Of a DNA stretch of 64,000 nucleotides, positions 54,536 to 61,974 are shown piece by piece (positions within the stretch are counted from its first letter, which is position 1; every line of letters starts with the position of its first letter). Position numbers and translations under genes: made by a program. This stretch comes from Neoluteolibacter marinus (GTDB lineage Bacteria > Verrucomicrobiota > Verrucomicrobiia > Verrucomicrobiales > Akkermansiaceae). The stretch is from assembly GCF_014904755.1 (NCBI RefSeq), contig NZ_JACZFQ010000013.1, positions 62,001 to 126,000 on the forward strand, given 5' to 3'. The notes under the pieces were generated by a model that was given only the letters and a program-made list of their open reading frames with translations, was not told the DNA's origin and did not search any database.

Positions 54536-55533
54536 AGGCTCTGGTATGGATCCTGACCTCCGGGCTTGCGCTGGCTGCTGCGGAGCCGCCGATGCCGTCC
54601 TGGAGCGCTGAAGACCGGAAGGCCCTGGCCAAGGGGGAGCTGATTCCCGGGCAGGTGTTGCTCGACGGGGATGCCGCGGAAGCCTTGCCGGTGTCTCCCG
54701 AGGTGCCGGGGCCGACGGACGAGGAGATCGCGGAAGCGGAGCAGTCCTCGCCCCGGGTCGCGGAGAAATTTCTCGAAGCGTATTTCGGGGAGCGTCCGGC
54801 GGCGTTCCTGGTCGATCCCCAGCAATTGCTGGGCACCAAGGAGACCCGCGAACGCGAGGAGTTCCTGAAGTATCATAGCGGGGACTCGGAGATCGATCTC
54901 TACGTGTATCTCTTTGACGGCCATCAGGAAATTCCGTCGGAAGTGCGCGAAGAAGAGGTCGTCGAGCGCTTCTTTTCCAGCGGCAAACCGGCCGTGGTCG
55001 CCTACTACTACCTCGGGGCCCCGCAGAAGACCGAGATCCAGGTAAGCCCGGGTTTGGGCGGCATGGTATCGGCCGCAGAGCAGCGGCGGGCCTTGAGCAG
55101 CTCGGTGGAGGAGGCACTTGAGAAGCCCGACGCGTATGCCCAGCTGGAGGCTTTCTGCGTGCAGCTGTCGATACGGATCTACTGGATGGAACGGGCGGCG
55201 GGATTGGTAGGGGAGGCTCCGGTGGTCCCGGTGGCGGTGAGGGCGAAGTCCAGCCCTGCCCCGAAGGAGGTGTCCCCGGTGGTTGCCCAAGCCAAGGAGT
55301 GGGCTTTGCGCTACGGCCCGCCGGCGGGAATCATGGCGGGGGCGATTCTGATCGTGGTTGCCGGGGTCGTCATTGCCCGACGGCGCATGCGCTACGAGTT
55401 TCCGGTGTTCGAGGTATCCCCGCGCTTGGGGGGCTCCCATGCGGCTGGCATCGGAGCGGTGATTTCTTTCGGAAGCACGACCCAGTCTCCATCCTCGCAG
55501 AGGAATGAGGTGCCGGACTACCTCGGACTCTGA
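54532..55533 (+). CDS. Exported membrane-anchored TPM-like protein
   Basis: 333 residues from GTG 54532, overlapping the previous stop (GTGA). Signal peptide KALVWILTSGLALAAA. An extracytoplasmic domain of about 200 residues has TPM-like features (FLVDPQQLLGTKETRERE, IDLYVYLFDGHQEIP, KPAVVAYYYLGAPQKTEIQ). One membrane helix follows near 263-285 (GIMAGAILIVVAGVVIARR), then a short cytosolic tail. With the zinc-ribbon partner it looks like a two-part membrane system, one half inside and one outside. I know no characterised homologue. Confidence 0.72.
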   Translation: MKALVWILTSGLALAAAEPPMPSWSAEDRKALAKGELIPGQVLLDGDAAEALPVSPEVPGPTDEEIAEAEQSSPRVAEKFLEAYFGERPAAFLVDPQQLLGTKETREREEFLKYHSGDSEIDLYVYLFDGHQEIPSEVREEEVVERFFSSGKPAVVAYYYLGAPQKTEIQVSPGLGGMVSAAEQRRALSSSVEEALEKPDAYAQLEAFCVQLSIRIYWMERAAGLVGEAPVVPVAVRAKSSPAPKEVSPVVAQAKEWALRYGPPAGIMAGAILIVVAGVVIARRRMRYEFPVFEVSPRLGGSHAAGIGAVISFGSTTQSPSSQRNEVPDYLGL

Positions 55534-55537
55534 GCCG

Positions 55538-56176
55538 ATGACGAATTGGGAGGAACGCTGGCAGCGGAGCGAGACCCCGTGGGAGAAGGGTCGTGCCGCG
55601 CCGCCCTTGGAGGAACTCCTGGATGACCCCGGGTGCGCCTTGTACCGGGCCCGGCGGGTGTTGGTTCCCGGCTGCGGAAGCGGCAACGATGTGAGGGAGC
55701 TGGCCCGGCGGGGCATCGGGGCGACCGGGCTGGACCTGTCGCCGACGGCAATCGCCCGGGCGCGTTGCTGTGCTCGCGCGGGTGATGAGGATTATCTGTG
55801 CGGCGACTTGTTCGACGGCGTTTGGCGCGGCGACCGGGAGTTTGATGCGGTTTGGGAGCATACGTGTTTTTGCGCGATCGATCCCGGTTTGCGGCCGGCC
55901 TATGCGCAGGTGTTGGCGGATCTGCTGCCCGCCGGGGGCGTTTTGGCGGGGGTCTTTTTCCTGACGCCGTGGGATCCCGGGGAAGACGAACAGGGGCCGC
56001 CGTTCGGGGCGACGCGGGCGGAGATTACCGGGTTGTTCGAGCCGTGGTTCGAGCTGCGGAAAGAACAGGTGCCCGCGCGTTCGTATCCCGGGCGCGAAGG
56101 GCGGGAATGGCTGACGGTCTTCGCGAGGCGGGAGCTACCGAATCCGGGAGTTGCGGATCCGGTTCCGTCTGCCTAG
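55538..56176 (+). CDS. TPMT-type SAM-dependent methyltransferase
   Basis: 212 residues from ATG 55538. The N-terminal WEERWQRSETPWEKGRAAPP is the family's starting pattern, SAM motif I is RVLVPGCGSGNDVRELARRG, followed by ATGLDLSPTAIARAR, then DAVWEHTCFCAIDPGLRPAY. This belongs with thiopurine/thiol methyltransferase-like enzymes that methylate S, Se or Te atoms of small molecules. Cytosolic. It is the third gene of the operon and lies 5 nt after the TPM-like gene; why a small-molecule methyltransferase sits here is unclear. Confidence 0.88.
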   Translation: MTNWEERWQRSETPWEKGRAAPPLEELLDDPGCALYRARRVLVPGCGSGNDVRELARRGIGATGLDLSPTAIARARCCARAGDEDYLCGDLFDGVWRGDREFDAVWEHTCFCAIDPGLRPAYAQVLADLLPAGGVLAGVFFLTPWDPGEDEQGPPFGATRAEITGLFEPWFELRKEQVPARSYPGREGREWLTVFARRELPNPGVADPVPSA

Positions 56177-56196
56177 AATGACCAGTGCTCACACGG

Positions 56197-57189
56197 ATGA
56201 GGGATTCCTCCATTGCCGCCTTGTTCGGCGTTTTTTCAAGCTTGCTGCTCTTGCCGGTCCAAGCGGATTCAAGTCGTCCTTACATCAATGACAAGAAGGC
56301 GCCGGACAGCCGCCACGACCTAGAGGTGATCCAAAAGCACCTGTCCGAAGCGTTGCCGGCCAGCCGCCGGGCGACGGTGTGCATCGATCTGGGTGAGGGG
56401 TCCGGGAGCGGGGTCGTGGTGTCGCCCGATGGCCTGATCCTGACGGCCGCCCACGTCACGGGCGGGGTGGGCAAGGAGTTCACCGTGATTTTCGAGGATG
56501 GCAGGAAGGTGAAAGCCGAATCCCTGGGGTTGGTGGCGAGCTGCGACTGCGCGATGGCGCGGATCACCGAGGAAGGGACGTGGCCGTTTGTCGAAGTGGA
56601 CCGCGACGACACCATCCAGCTCGGGGACTGGGTATACGCCCTGGGACATTCCGGGGGCTTCGACAAGGAACGGGGCGTGGTGGTCCGGCTCGGCCGGCTG
56701 GTTCAGGTCAAGGACGAGACGGTGCAATCCGACTGTTCGTTGATCGGCGGCGACTCCGGCGGACCCTTGTTCGACCTGAACGGGAAGCTGATCGGCATTC
56801 ATTCCCGGGTGGACCGGAGCTTGCAGGAGAACCTGCACGTGCCGATGCGGGCCTTCACCAAGAATTGGGACGGGATGTTGAAAGGGGAGTTCATCGGCGA
56901 AGGTCCCTTCGCGAAGAAGCCCGAGAAGGGGAAAGGTTTCCTGGGAATCGGCACCGAGGCCCGCGAGGAAGGTGGACTCAGTATCGAGAAGGTCGGCCGC
57001 GAATCTCCCGCCGAGAAAGCCGGCCTCAAGCCCGGGGATATTTTGCTCAAGTTTGACGGAGTGGAATTGGAGACAAAGGAGCAACTGCAGGAACTTCTCA
57101 AGGAGAAGGCACCCGACGACCGGGTGGCCCTCGAACTGCTCCGCAAGGGAAAACAGGAAACCCTCACCCTTCGACTTGGTGAACGCTAG
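56197..57189 (+). CDS. HtrA/DegP-like periplasmic serine protease with one PDZ domain
   Basis: 330 residues from ATG 56197 (GTG 56185 is an upstream option). Signal peptide RDSSIAALFGVFSSLLLLPV, ending near VQA. Catalytic triad readable: His in LILTAAHVTGG, Asp in ASCDCAMARI, and Ser in IGGDSGGPLFDLNGK. The PDZ domain follows at about 245-325 (GFLGIGTEAREEGGLSIEKV, LKPGDILLKFDGVEL). It is a complete active-type HtrA, shorter than DegP because it has a single PDZ. Its last 11 nt overlap the start of the next gene, a degenerate paralogue. Confidence 0.9.
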   Translation: MRDSSIAALFGVFSSLLLLPVQADSSRPYINDKKAPDSRHDLEVIQKHLSEALPASRRATVCIDLGEGSGSGVVVSPDGLILTAAHVTGGVGKEFTVIFEDGRKVKAESLGLVASCDCAMARITEEGTWPFVEVDRDDTIQLGDWVYALGHSGGFDKERGVVVRLGRLVQVKDETVQSDCSLIGGDSGGPLFDLNGKLIGIHSRVDRSLQENLHVPMRAFTKNWDGMLKGEFIGEGPFAKKPEKGKGFLGIGTEAREEGGLSIEKVGRESPAEKAGLKPGDILLKFDGVELETKEQLQELLKEKAPDDRVALELLRKGKQETLTLRLGER

Positions 57190-58183
57190 AATATCGACCG
57201 TCGTCGCATTTGGGATGATTGCCGGTCTTGCGCCCGGCTCTCAAACCTTGGAATCAACGTACCGCACCAACGGACCGGCGGTGAAGGCGTGCTTCGAGCC
57301 GGTTCGCGAGGTCTTGCAGGCCAGCAGTGCCGTGATCAAGTCCGGTCGCAAGGAGATCGCCTACGGTACCGTGATGTCGGCCGATGGATTCATCGTCACC
57401 AAGGCAAGTGAGATTGAAGACGCCGCCGACCTCTCCGTCATCGTCGCGGAGCGGACCTACAAGGATCCCGTCGTGCTAGGGATTGATCCCGCTTGGGACG
57501 TCGCGCTTTTGAAGATCCAGGCCGAAGCACTGGTGCCGGTGAATCTCGCGCTGGATTCCCCCGATCCGGAACGGGGCACCTGGGTCGTCGCCAACGGGGC
57601 GACCAGCCGGACCCGTCGTCGGCCACAGGTCGGGATTATTTCCGCTACCGCGAGGGAGATCGCCCCCGCGGGTGGCGCGGTTCTCGGTGTGACGCTGGAA
57701 GAATCGGACGAGCAGCTCCGGGTTTCCGAAACACACGAATCCAGCGGCGCGAAAGAAGCGGGAATCGAGCCCGGCGATATCATTTTGGCCGCCGACGGGG
57801 TGGAGGTGACGAATCGCCAGGCCCTGGGTGAAGTGATCGACAAACACCGGGTGGGAGAAATGGTGCACATCAGCCTGAAGCGCGGTGACGAGAAGCTGGA
57901 GCTTGAGGTCCGCTTGGCCGGGCGCGTCGATTTGTTCGGAGAGGAACAGTCGCGAAACGATCAAATGAGCGGGCGCTTTTCCGGGCGACGCAGCGGGTTC
58001 CCGCGCGTGATCCAGCACGACATCATCGCGAACAACGCCGGGATGGGTGGGCCTTTGCTCGATCTCGACGGCCGCTGCCTGGGGATGAATATCGCGCGAG
58101 CGAACCGCTGCGAGACATTCGCCATTCCGGCGGGGGATCTCCAGAGCCTCACGGACCGCTTGATCACCCAGGTCACCAAGTGA
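57179..58183 (+). CDS. Catalytically dead HtrA-like paralogue with PDZ inserted in the protease fold
   Basis: 334 residues from GTG 57179, whose signal peptide is NARISTVVAFGMIAGLAPG. The protease-like lobe (GTVMSADGFIVTKASEIEDA, AWDVALLKIQAE) keeps the Asp but has Ser where the active His should be (TAAH to TKAS). A PDZ-like domain comes next (about 168-250: LGVTLEESDEQLRVSE, IEPGDIILAADGVEV). Only after it comes the segment corresponding to the nucleophile loop, IIANNAGMGGPLLDLDG, where Met (about residue 289) replaces Ser. So the fold is interrupted by the PDZ and two triad members are lost. It may regulate or recruit for the active protease upstream. Confidence 0.85.
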   Translation: MNARISTVVAFGMIAGLAPGSQTLESTYRTNGPAVKACFEPVREVLQASSAVIKSGRKEIAYGTVMSADGFIVTKASEIEDAADLSVIVAERTYKDPVVLGIDPAWDVALLKIQAEALVPVNLALDSPDPERGTWVVANGATSRTRRRPQVGIISATAREIAPAGGAVLGVTLEESDEQLRVSETHESSGAKEAGIEPGDIILAADGVEVTNRQALGEVIDKHRVGEMVHISLKRGDEKLELEVRLAGRVDLFGEEQSRNDQMSGRFSGRRSGFPRVIQHDIIANNAGMGGPLLDLDGRCLGMNIARANRCETFAIPAGDLQSLTDRLITQVTK

Positions 58184-58189
58184 TCTGCT

Positions 58190-59608
58190 TCAGCGGCCCA
58201 GGCTTTCGCGGTGTTTCTTGAAGATTGCCAAGGTCCGGTCCCGTTCCTGGTGGTGGTCCACGCACGGTGCCGGGTAGCCCGCGGCGATCGGGGTGCCGTT
58301 TGACGGTGGCTCGAGCAATCGGTCCGCGGGCACGTCCTTCAGCTCCGGGAGCCACCGCTTGATGTAGATTCCTTCGGGATCATGGCGTTTCGCCTGCGAC
58401 CAGGGATTCTGGATCCGGAAGTAGGGGGCGGCATCCGCTCCGGTGCCGGCACTCCACTGCCAACCGCCGTTGTTGGACGCGATTTCCCCGTCCACGAGAT
58501 GTTGCATGAAGAACTGCTCGCCGAGCCGCCAGTCGATGTGGAGGTCCTTGGTGAGGAACATCGCCACGATCATCCGCAGCCGGTTGTGCATGTGGCCGGT
58601 GGCGAGGAGTTTGCGGATCCCGGCGTCGACAATGGGAAATCCAGTCCGGCCCTCTTTCCAGGCCTCGAACTTTTCGTCCGGTTCCTGCCACCACAGCCCC
58701 CGCCAGTCCGCGTTGAATTCTTCCTCAAGGACGTGGGGGAAGTGCCACAGGATGGCCATGTAGAACTCTCGCCAGGCGAGTTCCTTGATGAACTTCTCAA
58801 TGCCTGAACTCGCCGCCTTCCCGGCGGCTTGGGCCTTCTGGGTTCTTGCATAAATCGTCCGGGGGGATAGCAGGCCGAATCGCAGGTCCTGGGACAGCCG
58901 CGAAGTGCCGTCGATCGAGGGTGTGTCGCGGGTGGCCTCGTAGTTCTGGATCCGGCCATCGAGTGCCTGCTTCAAGCGATCGAGCGCTGCCCGTTCTCCG
59001 CCCTCGATGATTCCCTCGGGCGCCGCCGGGAGGCCCCAATGTGAATTTCCGGGGAGATCGAGGGAGGCGATGTCCGGCGCTGTGTTCAGCGTCCGGGGCT
59101 TGGGGAGGGGTTCAGGCTTCTCCCGGCCCAGCCAATTCCTGCTGTAGGGCGTGTAAACCCGGTAGGGCGACCCGTCCTGGGTCAGGACCTCGTCCGGATG
59201 ATGAAGGGTGACATCGTGGAAGCCTACGCAGTCGATACCCAGGTCGCGGCAGATCCGGTCAAGCCGCTCTTCGACCTCCCGTCCGAAGGGATCAGGATCG
59301 CGGTTGAAGAAAATCGCCTCGGCACCGGCTTCCTTGACCAGTCGCTCAAGTTCCTCCTCGGCGCGGCCGCTTCGCAGGATAAGCCGGCCGCTGAGGGTTT
59401 CCAAGTTCGCCGCGAGCGACTTCAGGCACTGGCAGAGAAATGCCTGCCGTTTACGTCCCGTCCAAGCGTGGTGACCATGCCAGTCGCTCAGGATATACGC
59501 CGGAACCACCGATTCGGAGCGCTTTGCCGCATGATGCAGGGCGGTATTGTCCGAAACCCGGAAATCCCGGCGAAACCAGTGAAGGGCGACACGATACGAG
59601 CGAGCCAT
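58190..59608 (-). CDS. phrB: Deoxyribodipyrimidine photolyase (cryptochrome/photolyase family)
   Basis: 472 residues from ATG 59608. The N-terminal alpha/beta antenna domain starts ALHWFRRDFRVSDNTALHHA. The FAD-binding helical domain contains GTSRLSQDLRFGLLSPRTIY, KELAWREFYMAILWHFP, TGFPIVDAGIRKLLATGHMH and ASNNGGWQWSAGTGADAAPY, all class I CPD photolyase signatures, including the Trp chain that reduces FAD. Uses blue light to reverse UV cyclobutane dimers. No neighbouring repair genes. Convergent with the pseudo-HtrA gene with a 6-nt gap. Confidence 0.94.
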   Translation of the reverse strand: MARSYRVALHWFRRDFRVSDNTALHHAAKRSESVVPAYILSDWHGHHAWTGRKRQAFLCQCLKSLAANLETLSGRLILRSGRAEEELERLVKEAGAEAIFFNRDPDPFGREVEERLDRICRDLGIDCVGFHDVTLHHPDEVLTQDGSPYRVYTPYSRNWLGREKPEPLPKPRTLNTAPDIASLDLPGNSHWGLPAAPEGIIEGGERAALDRLKQALDGRIQNYEATRDTPSIDGTSRLSQDLRFGLLSPRTIYARTQKAQAAGKAASSGIEKFIKELAWREFYMAILWHFPHVLEEEFNADWRGLWWQEPDEKFEAWKEGRTGFPIVDAGIRKLLATGHMHNRLRMIVAMFLTKDLHIDWRLGEQFFMQHLVDGEIASNNGGWQWSAGTGADAAPYFRIQNPWSQAKRHDPEGIYIKRWLPELKDVPADRLLEPPSNGTPIAAGYPAPCVDHHQERDRTLAIFKKHRESLGR

Positions 59609-59657
59609 GCCGGCTAACAAAGCCGGACTGCCGTCCCGTGCAAGCGATCTGACGTCA

Positions 59658-59945
59658 TCAGGAGCTTCCCAGCAATTTCTCCGCCTTCTTCACGGTGACA
59701 TTGCTGAGTCTTCCGTTTACTCGCCTGGAACCTTCCAAAAGCGCTTTGAGCTCTTCGAGGGTTTCCTCCGCGGCTTCCAAGGCCTTGCGGCCGCCGCCGT
59801 ACTGCTTGTCGGAGAAATACTTGGTGAACGTTACTCCTCCGCGGCTCAAACACAGCCTCCAGCCTTGGAAAGCCGTGTTCTCGTAAGTGAATCGTGTCAG
59901 ATTGCGCTTCGACTTCATTTGGGGGGCATGTTCGAGAGCATTCAT
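59658..59945 (-). CDS. Small AP2-like domain protein
   Basis: 95 residues from ATG 59945 (an in-frame ATG at 59918 is the other option). The core, RFTYENTAFQGWRLCLSRGG and KYFSDKQYGGGRKALEAAEE, matches the bacterial AP2-like pattern: three strands with GW, then F-S-D-x-x-Y-G-G and an amphipathic helix rich in Ala. AP2-like domains bind DNA or occur with homing endonucleases and in small standalone proteins. No nuclease is fused. Located just upstream of the divergent rpoA leader. Identity depends on motif resemblance only. Confidence 0.6.
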   Translation of the reverse strand: MNALEHAPQMKSKRNLTRFTYENTAFQGWRLCLSRGGVTFTKYFSDKQYGGGRKALEAAEETLEELKALLEGSRRVNGRLSNVTVKKAEKLLGSS

Positions 59946-60130
59946 GTATAAGCCTGCCACGGATTCCCCTGTATGACCACTTCATTTTTGATTGGGAAAT
60001 GTTAGAGACCTCGCGGAGCGCTTCACCTACGTGGATTTGCGGTGTTTTCCGGGGCTGAAAAATTTGTTGCCAAGCCGGGGGCGTTCTCCTTAAGTCCCCG
60101 CCCCGCGAGCTCCGCAAAGCCGCCGTCGGT

Positions 60131-60177
60131 CCTCCAGGTGCCATTGCCCAAGGCAATGCTCCGCGCTCGCAGGAGGG
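60131..60177 (+). promoter_or_regulatory. Structured rpoA leader with possible Shine-Dalgarno sequestration
   Basis: A perfect hairpin cattgcc-caa-ggcaatg (60143-60159) sits inside a pair of complementary tcctcc (60131-60136) and ggagg (60173-60177). The aggagg that would pair with 16S rRNA is thus closed by the outer stem, but it lies ~23 nt before the ATG, too far for ordinary initiation. A regulatory leader or a relic of a lost upstream reading frame are both possible. Confidence 0.4.
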
Positions 60178-60200
60178 TAACCCGGCAACCAACGCATCCC

Positions 60201-61283
60201 ATGTCAGCCACCAAACTCGCTCGATTCGAGCTCCCGAACCGCCTCGTCAAGCACGAGGACACCGCCACCGACACCTATGCCCAGTTCACCGCCGAGCCTT
60301 TCGAGCGCGGCTACGGGCATACCCTCGGCAACTCGCTCCGTCGCGTGCTGCTCGGCTCCCTCGAAGGTGCCGCCATCACTTCCGTCCGGATCGCCGGTGT
60401 GCAGCACGAGTTTTCCAGCCTCCCGGGCGTGGTTGAAGATGTCACCGACATCGTCCTGAACCTCAAGAAGGTCAAGTTCCTCCACCACGACAAGGAGCCC
60501 CGCATCCTCACCATCAAGGTCGAGAAAGACGGCGTGGTCACCGCCGGTGACATCCAGGGCGACAATATTTACGACGTGGTCAACAAGGACCAGGTCATCT
60601 GCCACCTCGACAAGAAGGTGAAGTTCGACTGCGAGTTCGAAGTCCGCGTCGGCCGCGGTTTCTCGACCGGTGACGAGAACAAGCGCAAGGACCAGCCGAT
60701 CGGCGTGATCGCCATCGACTCGATCTTCTCGCCCGTGACCCGCGTCAAATACGCCGTCGACACCACCCGTGTCGGCCAGATGACCGACTACGACAAGCTG
60801 GTGCTCGACATCTGGACCGACGGTCGCATCAGCCCGCAGGACGCGCTCCTCCAGGCCTCGGCGATCCTCCGCCACCATCTCGACGTGTTCGTCAACTACG
60901 ACGAGAACGCCGTCGACTTCGAAGAGGCTCCGACCGAGTCCAACGAGGAAAACGCCGCCCTCAAGAAGCTTCTCAACATGAGCGTCAACGAGATCGAGCT
61001 GTCGGTCCGTGCCGCCAACTGCCTCAACAACGCCAACATCACCTCCGTCGGCCAGCTGGCCATGAAGTCGGAGGCGGAAATGCTCAAATACCGCAACTTC
61101 GGCAAGAAGTCGCTCAACGAGATCAAGGACAAGCTTTCCGAACTCGGCCTCGGCCTCGGAATGTCCCTCGACGCTTCGCTCCTCTCCGGCCCGGTGCCGG
61201 CCGTCCGCGGCCCGCGCCTCGGGGTGGAAGACGACGCTCCGGTGGGCCTTGCCGACCTGATCGCCCAGAACCTCGACGACTAA
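60201..61283 (+). CDS. rpoA: DNA-directed RNA polymerase subunit alpha
   Basis: 360 residues from ATG 60201. N-terminal dimerisation domain (RFELPNRLVKHEDTATDTYA, GYGHTLGNSLRRVLLGSLEG), insert domain, then an acidic linker and the C-terminal alpha-CTD (VNEIELSVRAANCLNNANIT, MLKYRNFGKKSLNEIKDKLS). Its CTD contacts UP elements and activators. The C-terminal tail beyond the CTD (ASLLSGPVPAVRGPRLGVED) is a few dozen residues longer than the E. coli protein. Followed 21 nt later by rplQ. The usual rpsM-rpsK-rpsD genes are not upstream. Confidence 0.97.
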   Translation: MSATKLARFELPNRLVKHEDTATDTYAQFTAEPFERGYGHTLGNSLRRVLLGSLEGAAITSVRIAGVQHEFSSLPGVVEDVTDIVLNLKKVKFLHHDKEPRILTIKVEKDGVVTAGDIQGDNIYDVVNKDQVICHLDKKVKFDCEFEVRVGRGFSTGDENKRKDQPIGVIAIDSIFSPVTRVKYAVDTTRVGQMTDYDKLVLDIWTDGRISPQDALLQASAILRHHLDVFVNYDENAVDFEEAPTESNEENAALKKLLNMSVNEIELSVRAANCLNNANITSVGQLAMKSEAEMLKYRNFGKKSLNEIKDKLSELGLGLGMSLDASLLSGPVPAVRGPRLGVEDDAPVGLADLIAQNLDD

Positions 61284-61304
61284 TTAAGAAAGGGACCGCA
61301 CCCG

Positions 61305-61802
61305 ATGAGACATCGACGCAACACCACCAAGCTCCAGCGCACCGCCGCCCACCGGCGTTCGCTGCTTGCAAACCTCGCCTGCAGCCTGATCGAGCACGGC
61401 CGCATCCGCACCACGCTCGCGAAAGCCAAGGCCCTGCGCCCGGTCGCCGAGAAAATGATCACCCTCGGCAAGCGCGGCGACCTGCACGCCCGCCGTCAGG
61501 CCGTGGCCTTCCTTCGCCAGAAGGAGACCGCCAAGAAGCTGTTCGACGTCGTCGCGCCGCTTTCCGCCGATCGCCCGGGTGGCTACTGCCGGATCACCAA
61601 GCTCGGACCCCGCATGACCGACGCCGCTCCGATGGCCATCATCGAGTGGGTTGACCAGCCGGCCGAGGCCGAAGTGGTCGACGCCGAGGAAGCGGTGGCG
61701 GAAGAGCCTGTCGTCGCCGAAGAGCCGGTGGCGGAAGAGCCGAAGCCGGCGAAGAAGGCTGCCAAAAAAGCCGCCAAGAAGGCAAAGGCCGACGCCGAGT
61801 AA
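61305..61802 (+). CDS. rplQ: 50S ribosomal protein L17 with acidic/Lys-Ala-rich extension
   Basis: 165 residues. The L17 core occupies 1-~115 ([60 protein letters not shown]). The remaining ~45 residues are a low-complexity tail of Glu/Val/Ala followed by Lys/Ala ([20 protein letters not shown]), longer than the 127-residue E. coli protein. Such tails are common in Verrucomicrobia/Planctomycetes and may contact rRNA at the surface. A strong terminator follows. Confidence 0.97.
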   Translation: MRHRRNTTKLQRTAAHRRSLLANLACSLIEHGRIRTTLAKAKALRPVAEKMITLGKRGDLHARRQAVAFLRQKETAKKLFDVVAPLSADRPGGYCRITKLGPRMTDAAPMAIIEWVDQPAEAEVVDAEEAVAEEPVVAEEPVAEEPKPAKKAAKKAAKKAKADAE

Positions 61803-61826
61803 TCCACTCCGTCAAAACGAATTCCC

Positions 61827-61864
61827 AAAACACCCGCTGGTTCGTCCGGCGGGTGTTTTTTTTT
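61827..61864 (+). terminator. Intrinsic terminator after rplQ
   Basis: Perfect 11-bp stem aaaacacccgc (61827-61837) / gcgggtgtttt (61849-61859) followed by a run of T to 61864. It separates the rpoA-rplQ unit from the histidine kinase gene. Confidence 0.9.
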
Positions 61865-61974
61865 CTGCGGCGGGGTGGCAGGGCTCGCCCGGTCCCGATG
61901 GGAGGAGGGGGCGAAGTCGGAACTTGCCAGCTTGGCGGGCGATCTGGAAAGTGCTGCGCCCGAAGGGGCCGTCG

